Below, one piece after another: positions 54,581 to 64,000 of a stretch of 64,000 nucleotides of DNA. Both the position numbers and the translations under genes were made by a program. The DNA comes from Canna indica (Eukaryota > Streptophyta > Magnoliopsida > Zingiberales > Cannaceae), in contig CP136890.1 in assembly GCA_034359265.1 (NCBI GenBank), forward strand, positions 80,253,501-80,317,500. Direction: 5' to 3'. Every line of letters starts with the position of its first letter. Positions within the stretch are counted from its first letter, which is position 1. The notes beneath the pieces were generated by a model. That model saw only the letters and a list, made by a program, of their open reading frames with translations. It searched no databases and had not been told where the DNA came from.

Positions 54581-57500
54581 ATCTTCCCCTTTTTGATGAT
54601 GACAAACACCCTTAAGAAAAATATTCATTAAAGCATATAGGATATCAACTAAGGAATTTCTCCTCTTATTAACATGCATATCTATGAAAATAAACTCCCC
54701 CTATCTATATGCATGGATCTCCTATATTTTTCTCCCCTTTACCTATAATTTTCTCCCCCTTTATCCTATACTTTTCTCCCACTTTATCCTATACTTTTCT
54801 CCCCCTTTTGACATCAATCAAAAAGGGCAAGAAAGGTCAATCTAGTCAAATGGATGAAAAAAAAAATATTTTTTTATGAAGTTGAGACTCTAAAGATTAT
54901 TTTTCATGAAATATGAAAATCTCAACCAAATGGATGGAAAATAAATATTTAATATGAAACTTAAATCATACATGATATGTTCAAAACTAAATATTTGTAT
55001 TCAAAAGTAAATCATGTATGTTCTCATATTTTTTTCATGACATTTTTAGATTTTATTCAAACTTTCAAAATAACAAGATATGGTCATTTAAATCATGTAT
55101 ATCAAGTTTGAAGTGAAACTAATATCATTTGATCCAAATATGAACTTAGCACATTTTCATTTGAAATAAGCATGAAAACATGAAAATGCTAAGTATCAAG
55201 TTTTTTGCTATCTACTCATGTTTTCTTTATCTTAAGCATCTAGAAATCAAACATGAGAGAATGTAAGTCTATGAATCAAGTTTGGACTTAAGATAAAAAT
55301 TTTAAGTTACTTTGTTGACTTAGGTCAAACTATACTTCAAGTTTTCAAAAATCAAATTTTTAAGTCCATTCAAAATCATATTTTTGACAAATATTTTTGA
55401 AACCAATTGTTGGACGTAAATTTTTGATACCAATTGACGAATGATCATTTGAAATGCATGTATCAAGTTTGAACTTCAAAATAATTTTTCAAAGTTCATT
55501 TTGCATCCTATATTGTTTTCAATGAAAAAGTGAATATTTCTAGTTATCATTCAATTTATCAAAATCATTCCAATGAATGATTTTACTCAAGAAATTGTGT
55601 GAATGATATTAGAAATGGAATCCAAGTAGTATACATGAGTTTTCATTTGAAGTTTTTGAAAAAAAAATCAAAGTATCGGAAAGATTGATATTTCAAGAAG
55701 GATGATACTTTGTGTTTTCGAAATCTAACTTCAAAATTCTATTATAAATCAGATTATTGATGAAACTTTTCAAAAATTTTACCAAAGAAACTAGATTTTT
55801 CAATGAGAGTACAGCTTCAAGAATCATCTAAAAAGGATTTTTCTATATTTCTCTAGAAATAACTAAAAATGCATACTAATTGTTGGGTGAAATGATATTT
55901 TCTTAATTTTCAGTTATTCTTAAAGCATGTTCAATTTTCATTCAAACTTTTATGACATCATAAAGTGATCATGTAGAGAGTGTATGTCAAATTTGAAAAA
56001 AAAATTATGTCCTTAAGTCAAAATATCAACCTAGCATTGTTTCATTCAAAACTAAGCTAGTTATCATAAAATTTGCTAAGTGTCAATCTTATCATTTACT
56101 CATGATTTTTAAAACTTAACCCTATGGGCACCTAACATGAGTAAATCTAAATATGTTCCACAAATATGGATTGAAAATGAAACCTTTAAGTCAACTTGGT
56201 TCAAAAGAGGTAAGCATGAATTGACCTCTATGTTATTTTATCCATATCCATATGAATTTTTCATTCTAAGTGCATGAAAATATGTCATGCATATTCATAA
56301 ACATGTTTATGAGTTTTGGTCTTAAAATGAAGTGACTAAGTCGATTTATTGACTTGGGTCAAACTTTTCAAGCTTAAGTCCTCTAATATGATCTAGTTAT
56401 CAAATTTGTTCATCTAGACATGAATTTTTAAGTTTAACAACCTAGACTCATGTGATATGTGTTTTTAAACATGTTCATTAGGTGTTTACTCAAAATGTGG
56501 TCTCTAATAAGAAATTTCAAACTAGCACAATTTCATTCAATATTAATATCATGAAATTGCCTAGTTATCATGAAACTTGTCTACTCATGAAAATTTAATA
56601 TTTATCATACAAAAATAATCATGAGTATAGAGACATCATTAAACATGGATATTCAATTATTATACTAAGATTTTTGCAAAATTAAATTCATACCTTAGTC
56701 TTTAAAATTTTTTGTCAAACTTGTCATTTACTTTTCAGTTATCTTCGTGATAGCATATCTTAACTTGCAAGTAGGCTTTGTTAGTATCAAAATGAAATAG
56801 TATGCCAACTAGCAAGCTAACATACTAAATAGCAAAGGTTCAATGCAAAGTTTCATTTAAACACCTTAACCTATGCTAGATAGTAAAGATTCATTTTAAG
56901 GAGGTTAACATGATATCAAAATGAATCTAAGGGATCTTAAGATGTGAAACATTTGAGGGATAAGGCCCCTAAACATGTTTAACTAGTTTGGACTTAAAGG
57001 AATGTCTCTAATAGTAAGTATCAACCTAGAGCAAGTTCATTTAATGAAATTTCCCTAAGTGCTAAGATTCTACCTACTCATGAAAATTCAAGGATTTAAC
57101 ATACAATTCTAATCATGAGTATTGAGACATTATTTAAGCTTAATCATTGAGGTATAACATTAAGATTTGAATTTATCAAAGTTATACCTTATTCACAATG
57201 ATTTAGCCAAACTAATCTTAGTCTTCCTAATTAGCCTTCCATTTTTAATAAATTGCAAGTATACTTCATTAATGGTAATCAAATCTTATCTACTAGCAAG
57301 TTATCATACTAAATAGCAAGGTGAAATAGAAATCTTCATTTGGGTATTTCAACCTAAGCTAGATAGTGAAAAATTCATTTTAAGAAAAAATCGTCATGAA
57401 ACCAAAACGAATCGAGAGATCTCAAAATGTGAAAATTTGAAACATAGGATCTCCAACCCTTCCTATTGGTTGAAAACCGAAAGGTCACAATGAGCCTACG

Positions 57501-57798
57501 ATTTAAAATTGCAAGGTCGCATGAACCCATTACAGGCTACATAGGTCTCCGAGGAGATCGGAAAATCAAAAATCAAAAATATTTTCAAAAGAACTCTTAT
57601 GCAAGAGCGGGGAAAAACAACTCAAATTAAACATAGTATCATAATCTTCAACTAAAGTAAAACGATGCAAGTTAGAAGATGATACCGGAATAGTTTTGAT
57701 GCCAACTCTACCTAAGGCATCAAGGTAGCTTGAAGTTGCAACCAAGGAAGGATTCATCAATTCAAGTCCATGGTCAACTCCAATACACCACTTCTCAT
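54581..57798 (-). other. Conserved non-coding tail of copy C
   Basis: It corresponds to the tails of A and B in content and order, with GGGGGAGAAAA-type units on the sense strand (54660-54825) beside the polypurine tract. A frame of 95 codons directly after gag (57566-57853) has no similarity that I recognise and no protease motif. Confidence 0.75.
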
Positions 57799-59222
57799 TC
57801 ATCCTTGTGTGGTAGCTCCCCCTACAAAAGAAGATGAGACTTTTGGTACCCAAATGGTTTTGGGTCTTTGGGGGTGAGTTAGCCTAGGAATCCAAAGTGT
57901 CTTAACTACACTTGGATTTTTCTTGAATGCACAATCATAAATAGCACGACAAAAAATACCACAAAAAAAATAATGTCCATTGAATTTCTTCTTATTTATG
58001 CTATGGGCATTAGATCTATCATTAGAATGCTTGACATGTAAAACATGATGAGTATGAGCATTCTTAACGAAAACATTCTTCTTTTGAACATAAGATTTAA
58101 TGGTAGAATGCTTAGCATTTTGAACATGATGGATATTGGCATTCTTTTCATAAGTATTTTTCATTCTTGTGTTCTTAGGAAATGAAATATTTTTCAATTC
58201 GTTTACTTTCTTATTTAAGGACACAATCTCATTTTCCAATGAATCAAGAGATTGATATAAGGCTTTAGATTGAGATTTCAAATTGTTGTTTTGACTTATA
58301 GTTTTTAAATTCTCAAGTTTCAAATTTTCATTTTCAAGCTTTATGTCATTAAGCTCAAGTTTCAACCTATTATGGGAAAAATCAAAAGAACTAGATTTCA
58401 TTCTCTCATTTTCTAGTTTTAATTCATCCACATGAGAGTTAAGCCTTGTATTATCTTTTTTCAATCTTTTATTTTCATTGTCTTTTTTAACAAGCAATGC
58501 ATACATTTCTTGTATTCACTTACTAACTCATCATATTGCATATCATGTGAACTAGAAGAGCTAGTACTATTATTATCATTATCATGACTAGATGAAGGAG
58601 AGAGTACCTCATTATTTGCAGTTTTGAGGCTCACTTTAGAAGTGGCTTCATAGTCATGGGTAGAGGATGCTTCAAATGAGTGAGATGTGTAGGTGGAAGC
58701 ACTTGACCTCTTCTTTGCCTTGTTCTTCATAGTAGGGCAGTTCTTCCATACAAGCATTTTTTCTTAGCACACATGGAAAATCACCTTCCTTTTCCGATTT
58801 CTTGTGCTCTTATGACTAGAGGCACTATGGGCTTCAAAAACCATATTAGTATTGGGTGGATGACAATTGTCATCACTCCCCTCATCAAATGTATTGAACT
58901 CTTCAGTTTTTGCATAATTATAAAGCATGTTTAAAGTAACCCAAATATCAAATGCGGAAGTACAATGCATGATTTTCTCAAACACATTATTTTCCAAAGA
59001 ACAAAATAAGCAATTTGTAGCTTTAGCATTTAACTCAAACATGCTAATTTGTTCTTGGGTCCATGCATTCATGTCTTTCTTAGGTTTTATGTGTTTTGAC
59101 TTAACCATATTAAACACACCTATTCCTTGAGTCTTTAAGAATGTATACATTCTTCCTTTCCAAAGACCAAAATTAGACTCATCGAACCTAGGTGGTAAAG
59201 ACACTACACTCTCTAGAGCCAT
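57799..59222 (-). pseudogene. Gag of copy C (near complete, two frameshifts)
   Basis: A Gag particle protein of about 470 residues if the frame were continuous. From the ATG at 59222 the UBN2/DUF4219-like N-terminus reads PPRFDESNFGLWKGRMYTFL, then NAWTQEQISMFELNAKATNC. The first knuckle region (KVIFHVC) is broken by a frameshift near 58764. Past it are KNCPTMKNKAKKRSS, an Asp/Ser-rich stretch, and a second frameshift near 58500. A long coiled coil follows (about residues 250-340, rich in LELNDIKLENENLKLENL heptads), then a His/Lys-rich linker and the second knuckle FFCGIFCRAIYDC (degenerate). The end, PKTIWVPKVSS, is where autonomous Copia elements of this type would continue into protease; here they do not. 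Confidence 0.9.
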
Positions 59223-59289
59223 TTCAAGATCGAGACTAGATGTAGAGGAGACGGTGAAATCTCAATCTACGACCCACTCAGATACCAAA

Positions 59290-60931
59290 TGTAGTCGAAA
59301 TGGCAACACTAGAGGGGGGGTGAATAGTGTGTTTACTAATTCAATTAGCCTAAATTCAATTTTAGTCGTTTCTCAAATCGTTTAGGCAATTTACGATTGA
59401 ATGATTTGATGCGGAAGTGATATAAACATTTAAGCACAAGCAACAATAAATAACAATGCTAACAAAGTAATTTATAATGGTTCGGCCCCAATGCCTACTC
59501 CACTACCTAAGCACCTCGCTTAGGATTTCCAAACTAGTTTAACTAGATTAAATTGGTTTCCCTTACACAGAGGACTTTGACTTGAAGAGTCTCACTCTCG
59601 ACCTAAGGCACTTCCACACCCGGAAGTCTCCGCCTTCTTATCGAGAGCACTCTTCCACCTCAATCCTAAGGGACAACTCACTTAATCCTAGCAAACTACG
59701 TTTACACAAGTGGTTTTACTCCTTCTACACCGAGGATACCATTCACCAACAAGACCTAACACCCTAGGTCTTCACACGCACAAATCCAAAGTAAACTGAT
59801 TTAAATAACAGTTAAAATTACAATGAAAAGAGCTAAAGGATAAAACAAGATTAACTACTCTTTTCAGGTCTTCAATCCTTCAACTTGCTGGAAGATGAAT
59901 CTTATGTTGCAGCAGAGTTGAGGGAAGCAGTTGGCGGTTGAAGAAGAACTCGACGGAAGAGTAGAGCGCGCTGTAATCGATCTTTGGAATGCTCAAAAAC
60001 TTCCTTTTAATTGCTCAATAAAGTCTATAGAAATCAAGAAAGAAGTTTAGAGAGGTTAGATTAATGATATTTATAGCCTCTCAAGGAAACGACAGCTCAA
60101 CGAATAAAAAACTATCCGTTGCAAACGCTCGGTCGATTGGTCGGTCGACCAACCGATCGACCGCCCAAACAACCGCTGCCTTCCTCTCTATGTGCGGTCG
60201 ATCGACGGGTCAACCTCCCAGACGCAAGACTGCGTTCCCGCATTCCGATCGACCCATCGGTCGACCGATGCAGGGGAAGCAGAGATGCGCGATCGCGCGA
60301 TCCTCAATACGGTCGACCGCTCGAGGTACTGCCTCTATTTGGCCTTTGTCGGTCGACCGGTCTTGCGTTCCTGCATTCCGATCGACCCATCAATCGACCG
60401 ACGCAGGGGAAGCATAGACGCGCGATCGCGTGATCCTCAATACGGTCGACCGCTCGAGGTACTGCCTCTATTTGGCCTCTGTCGGTCGACCGAAGTAGCC
60501 ACTGGCAGTTTTTGACAGTGTTCAGTCGACCGACCGATCGACCGAATTGGCTACTACCAATTTCTTACATTCTTCGGTCGACCGACCAAAGGCTGATATT
60601 GTTTTTTCAGCCCTTTTTCCTGCGCACTTCATTTTCGGGTTTCAGCTTTGAACGAGCATCAACTTGGAGAGTTTTTCATTTGATCTTTGGACTCGTCCAA
60701 TGTGACTTTGGTGCACACGTCGATCTTCGAGAATTTTCCGTGACAAACACGACCACGACCATCAATGTCCGTCCGATTTTCAGATTTCTTCCAATTTTTC
60801 CGATCGAGGACATCGAACGCTAATCGATATGGAACCTGAAAGATTTTTCAACGAAATATTAGTTCTATGTTTGTTATCATCAAAACCGAGATTAAGAAAT
60901 TAAGACCAAGGTTGAAAACCTAAAGCCAACA
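59290..60931 (-). repeat. 5' LTR of copy C with internal duplication
   Basis: 1642 bp, the same termini as the 3' LTR. It is 146 bp longer, mostly because of a tandem duplication at 60231-60496. The palindrome array spans 60128-60590. Confidence 0.93.
60231..60496. repeat. Tandem duplication (133-bp unit) inside an LTR
   Basis: Unit 1 begins TGCGTTCCCGCATTCCGATC at 60231 and unit 2 begins TGCGTTCCTGCATTCCGATC at 60364. Both run through GAGGTACTGCCTCTATTTGG to GTCGGTCGACCG. It is absent from the partner LTR at 53085-54580. Confidence 0.9.
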
Positions 60932-61500
60932 TTCTGTACCTAACATTCACAAGAGAAAACTTATGCTTCGTTGTAAATAGGTTATCTCGGTTCATGCATT
61001 CTCCGAAACATGCGCATTGGCAGGCATGCAAACGCATCATGTGTTACCTCAAACACACTACTTCTTTCGGCCTCAAAATCTCTCTACAAGAACGGTTGAA
61101 TCTTGAGCTATTTTTTGATTCAAATTGGGGAGGAAATGTAGATGATCGCTGTTCTACCAGTGGTTACATATCCTTACTCGGCAAAACATTAATTAGCTCA
61201 TCCTCCATAAAGCAACAAACAATAGCAAGATCGTCAACAGAGGCGGAATACCGTGCTCCAGCCAACACCGCAGCTGAAGCCATTTGGATCAAGAATATAT
61301 TTACTTCAAGAACTCAACATCAAAATCAGCTTGGTTCCAACCATACACTGTGAAAATCTCGGCACCACTTTCTTAGCCAACAACCCAGCTTTTCACAACA
61401 TAATGAAGCATCTGGCGATAGATTATCACTTCATACGCGAACAAGTTCGAGACTGACACTTATCCATCAAATACTTCTCTAGCAATCAGCAATTAACTGA
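60932..61500 (+). pseudogene. Copia RNase H, after the copy C insertion
   Basis: Continues the RT frame: YLTFTRENLCFVVNRLSRFM, HSPKHAHWQACKRIMCYLKH, GLKISLQERLNLELFFDSNW (first catalytic D), GYISLLGKTLISSSSIKQQT, ARSSTEAEYRAPANTAAEAI (catalytic E of S(S)TEAEY). After a frameshift near 61320 it has NPAFHNIMKHLAIDYHFIRE, then a stop (TGA) in VRD.HLSIKY. In functional elements the tail reads HIEIDxHFVR; here the E is changed. Confidence 0.92.
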
Positions 61501-61587
61501 CTCAAAGACAAAAATTGTCTCTTCCAAATCCTTTTTGCTTCAAAAACCCAAGATAGGTGTCGTCAAAACAATACCTATCTTGCATGA

Positions 61588-61599
61588 GGGGGGGGGGGG
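61588..61599 (+). other. Polypurine tract of element E (12 G)
   Basis: TGCATGA is followed by a run of 12 G before ACGGTTCATATAAATG. A G-rich tract just before a 3' LTR is the expected plus-strand primer. The run length is prone to sequencing error. Confidence 0.6.
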
Positions 61600-61602
61600 A
61601 CG

Positions 61603-61834
61603 GTTCATATAAATGATGGAGATCCGACGGCCTCAACTAAATCCACTAAATGAACAGTACCATGCATCACTCGTCACTCGTCGTCTCCTCTACCATTGCA
61701 GCCACTCGTTTGCTCCACCTCTCCACAACTAGGCTTTATTATTCTCTGTATCAATTCATTTTGATTTCTCCAGAACATTCTTAAGTGTATATATAATCCA
61801 TACTTTAACGCACAATCGATTCATTGAAGCTTTA
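61603..61834 (+). repeat. Likely 3' LTR sequence of Copia E (limits unclear)
   Basis: It follows the polypurine tract. It contains CTCTCCACAACTAGG..TTATTATTCTCTGTATC, similar in style to R-U5 of plant Copia LTRs. A TG start and CA end could not be fixed and no second copy exists in the window. Confidence 0.4.
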
Positions 61835-62095
61835 TTATCTTCTACATTTTTCCTTCCTCTGTTTTATTTCATTGCTCTCATACAAGCCACTTCTAGATGA
61901 TTTATGATCAATACCTTCCTCCATAAATTCATTCCCATCACTCACATTTTCCAGCACTTTGATGAACGAATCTGTTAATTTCTCAACCAAGTCATCCACC
62001 TCACTCGACTTGTTTTCACTTATCTCAAACTCCATTGCCACATGCTTATTCACAGTATTAGGAAAAAAACTTATATGGGCAGCCTGCCCATACAC
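61835..62095 (-). pseudogene. Unknown ORF fragment next to the CACTA element
   Basis: The minus-strand frame of about 86 codons encodes a hydrophilic acidic peptide (FEISENKSSEVDDLVEKLTD, then SFIKVLENVSDGNEFMEEGI) and ends in a basic tail (KQRKEKCRR). There is no ATG at its right end. The frame enters at the CACTA terminus, so a 5' part may have been cut off by that element. Amphipathic helix pattern likely. No family recognised; it could be a host-gene exon or a chance frame. Confidence 0.35.
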
Positions 62096-62109
62096 TACTA
62101 CGTTTTGGC

Positions 62110-62360
62110 TCTATGGCCACGCCACCTTTAGGAAGGGCTAAAAAAGTGTTCCCATACATCACTTATAGGAACGGTTTTCCAAAACCGTTCCCTTAGCCAT
62201 TATACTATAGGAACACCAAAGAAACTGTTCCTGTAGATAATATATGGGAACAGATTTTGCAACCGTTCCCTTAGACTATACTATGGGAATAATTTTAGTA
62301 ACCGTTCTCTTAGAATGTATACTATGGGAACATAAAGAAATCGTTCTCATAGTCTATTTC
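62110..62360. repeat. CACTA subterminal repeats
   Basis: At least six copies in both directions of a GGGAAC/GTTCCC motif with neighbours TATGGGAAC and AACCGTTCCCTTAG. One pair forms GGAACGGTTTT-CC-AAAACCGTTCC (62171-62194). Such arrays are binding sites for CACTA-encoded proteins. Confidence 0.75.
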
Positions 62361-62399
62361 CTTTTAAAATTAACCTATATAATTAAAAAATAAAACAAC

Positions 62400-62980
62400 A
62401 TGGAAAAACTCTTACCATTTATTTTTCCTCTCCCGCGCGCTGATCAACTACTCGATCTCTTCTGCCCTAAACGCATCGCTCTGCTGCACCTACCTCCCTA
62501 CGCAAGCGCTCCCGACGCCACCGCTCTGCTACGACGACCTCCCGACGCGATCGCTCTGCTGCGTCAACCTCCCAACGCCACCGCTCTGCTGCGGCAACCT
62601 CCCGACGCGACCGCTCTGCTGCGCCGACCTCCCAACGCAACCGCTTTGCTGCGGCAACCTCCCGACGCGATCGCTCTACTGTGGCGACCTCCCGACGCCA
62701 CCGCTCTGCTACACCGACCTCCCGACGCGACCGCTCTGCTGCGCCGAACTCCCGACGCCACCGCTCGGAACTCGGCAGGCGAATTATTCGCCCGATCTAG
62801 GCCTCTGCTACGGCGACCTCCCGACGCCACCGCTCGGCACTCGGCAGGCGAATCATTCGCCCGATCCAGGCCTCTGCTGTGCCGACCTCCCGAGTCCCGA
62901 CGCCACCACCCATCTCACACTCTCATAGCACCGGTCGCCGACGATCCTTCCTGTCGTCAGTCATCGTCTCCCGCCGACCG
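62400..62980 (+). CDS. Leader exon or ORF with Pro/Ala/Leu repeats
   Basis: An open frame of 194 codons starts at 62400 (ATG) with MEKLLPFIFPLPRADQLLDL and is then dominated by a ten-residue repeat of the form LLRRPPDATA. It runs to 62984, past a good splice donor (CCGACCG/GTAAACA, GT at 62981). It may be only a 5' UTR exon whose repeat lacks stops. Codon content and repeats give no evidence of a selected protein. Confidence 0.35.
62507..62765 (+). repeat. 30-bp minisatellite, about 8-9 units
   Basis: Units near 62522, 62551, 62581, 62611, 62641, 62671, 62701 and 62731 read CGCTCTGCTGCGRCRACCTC followed by CCGACGCSAC with few changes. The unit is a multiple of three, so the frame stays open throughout. 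Confidence 0.9.
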
Positions 62981-63952
62981 GTAAACACTCCCCTCCCCCT
63001 CTCCCCTATCCCCTCTCCATTTACTGAGTGTCCTTAATCGATTGAGGACAGCTTTGTTTTTGCTATCTCAGATCATTTTCTGGTTATCTTTAACCATGAT
63101 TCAGATCATTTTCCATCTCCCGGTATTACTAATTCATAATATGTCATGTATGATTTTGTTTTCTTTTGAGGTGTGATTGATTTTGATCTTGAGTTTATGT
63201 GATATATCATGTATCCTTGTTCATTTTATTAAAAATCATGTCCAATTCATAATAGGCTTTATAATTTTGTTTCATGTTGAGGTTCAATTGATTAAACCTT
63301 ATTTTTCCATCTCCCGGTATTGATTTTGATATTGAGTTTAAAAATATATTAAAATCTAACAATGCCTAGAGTGTCAGGAATAGTTTGATTATGGTGATAT
63401 GCTAACTTGGGTGATAGATTAATTTCCATAACTTGTACGTATACACTTGTATGGGCATAAGTTTAATTAGTTTGAATTATTCTTGTAGATGCTGATTGAG
63501 TGTAAAGGTGTTGAAAGATCACCGTAGTCTTGTGTAGTTTCATTTGCAACATTAAAATTATTGTAGAATATTTAGAGCTAAAATTTCATATGACTATCTA
63601 TTTCTTTTAGTGAAAAAATAGCTTGTATTTTTTTTAAGGAGAAAATCATCCCTCAAGTCATGTTGAACTCAGGACTAAATAAAGGAGGCAGTGCACTCCT
63701 AACCAGGAGCCCGAGAACAACCATGTTCTCTCGGATGGGTAGAATCTTTATTTACCCCTGGGAAAACTTAGGACTAAGCCTTACATCTGAAAGGTAAAAG
63801 AAACTGAGGCTAGCATTTAAATAGTTTAACCTCGATGCTTCCTTTAAGTGTTTAATATTTATTAGCTCAGCTTTCAATAGACACTTCCAGGAATAGAATA
63901 GGCTTGATATGATTTTGTCGTTTTTGACCATTTGATTTTTTTCTTTTCGTAG
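62981..63952 (+). other. Probable intron in the CACTA 5' region
   Basis: GTAAACACTC at 62981 and a pyrimidine-rich TTGATTTTTTTCTTTTCGTAG ending at 63952 are plausible splice sites. The segment is T-rich compared with the GC-rich exon before it. The putative transposase ATG follows 13 bases after the acceptor. A near-direct repeat ATTTTCCATCTCCCGGTATT..GATT lies at about 63110 and 63301. Confidence 0.5.
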
Positions 63953-63965
63953 TTAAGTAAAATCA

Positions 63966-64000
63966 ATGGATAAGGAATGGGTTCAAATGCCGAGATATAG
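63966..64000 (+). CDS. CACTA transposase N-terminus (cut by window end)
   Basis: ATGGATAAGGAATGG encodes MDKEWVQMPRY before the window ends. CACTA transposases of the TNP2/En-Spm class start with a transposase-associated domain of the form MD.SW....R. The match is short but sits where it is expected, behind the subterminal zone, leader exon and splice acceptor. The frame is open to the last base. Confidence 0.6.
   Translation, partial: MDKEWVQMPRY

Larger units (their letters stand above)
53085..60931 (-). mobile_element. Gag-only LTR retrotransposon, copy C (most complete)
   Basis: Two LTRs (53085-54580 and 59290-60931) enclose a degenerate iMet primer-binding site (59275-59287), a nearly complete gag (57799-59222), 3.2 kb of non-coding DNA (54581-57798) and a polypurine tract (AAAAAGGGGAAGAT on the minus strand). 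TTTTG (53080-53084) and TTCTG (60932-60936) are a 5-bp TSD with one difference, and the host Copia frame resumes across the element. No pol motif exists anywhere inside. This copy defines the family structure. Confidence 0.93.
52682..61602 (+). mobile_element. Copia retrotransposon (E), 3' part, split by copy C
   Basis: RT palm sequence (52682-53084) and RNase H (60932-61500) are parts of one Copia pol. They are split at the codon region GIF-L/Y-LTFTRENL by copy C. Downstream is a G-rich polypurine tract (61588-61599) and LTR-like sequence. Everything upstream of the RT palm is missing, replaced by the LTR of element F. Confidence 0.85.
62093..64000 (+). mobile_element. CACTA (En/Spm) transposon, 5' part
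   Basis: CACTACTACGTTTTGGC at 62093 matches the CACTA terminus. It is followed by a subterminal repeat zone (62110-62360), a leader exon, a likely intron, and the beginning of a transposase with the start motif of CACTA transposases. The preceding three bases are ATA (62090-62092); the other TSD copy lies outside the window. Confidence 0.75.

Noticed and set aside
57566..57853. A 95-codon ORF after gag in copy C as a protease
   Set aside because: It has no D(T/S)G motif, overlaps the end of gag, and is not conserved as an open frame in copy B.

Overview
This window is nuclear DNA of a flowering plant. There is no operon structure. Almost every recognisable coding stretch belongs to a transposable element, and these include Copia and Gypsy LTR retrotransposons, an L1-type LINE, hAT and CACTA DNA transposons, MITEs and a tRNA-type SINE. 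Plant initiator-Met tRNA primer-binding sites (TGGTATCAGAGC) are present. I see no intact ordinary host gene, only a few exon-like remnants (around 18.0, 22.7, 24.8 and 61.9 kb). I cannot name the species.

Layout. 1-1165: degraded Gypsy LTR interrupted by a small hAT-type element with a perfect target duplication. 2.4-4.0 kb: solo LTR inside a MITE. 4.2-7.3 kb: decayed hAT transposon, minus strand. 8186-15168: complete but heavily decayed Copia element, TSD GATTA on both sides. 15.3-27.4 kb: mostly non-coding, with MITEs (two with clear TIRs and TSDs), a CACTA-like non-autonomous element, tandem repeats, and remnants of exons including a piece of an AP2 DNA-binding domain. 27.5-32.6 kb: L1-type LINE (endonuclease, RT, zf-RVT, RNase H) split by a solo LTR with TSD AATTA. 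32.6-61.6 kb: a nest of retroelements.

The dominant family, and the most interesting one, is a non-autonomous LTR retrotransposon that encodes only a Gag protein (N-terminal UBN2/DUF4219-like region, CCHC knuckle, coiled coil, second CCHC knuckle) followed by about 3-4 kb of non-coding DNA and no protease, integrase or RT. Four copies with internal sequence are present. A is 32.6-38.1 kb on the plus strand. B is 40053-46942 on the minus strand, TSD AAGCA, inserted in a Gypsy gag. C is 53085-60931 on the minus strand, inserted in a Copia pol. D is 47.95-50.35 kb and is rearranged. Two solo LTRs add to these. It fits the TR-GAG type of element. Its LTRs of 1.1-1.6 kb carry a variable array of CGGTCGACCG-type palindromes and a conserved group of short hairpins. 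A second pol-less LTR element lies at 50.35-52.68 kb and carries a SINE insertion.

The right end (62093-64000) is the 5' part of a CACTA (En/Spm) transposon. It has subterminal GGGAAC repeats, a leader exon with a 30-bp minisatellite, a likely intron, and the first 11 codons of a transposase that runs out of the window.

The elements interact as hosts and parasites. The pol-less elements must use RT and integrase made elsewhere, and the nesting order gives relative ages.
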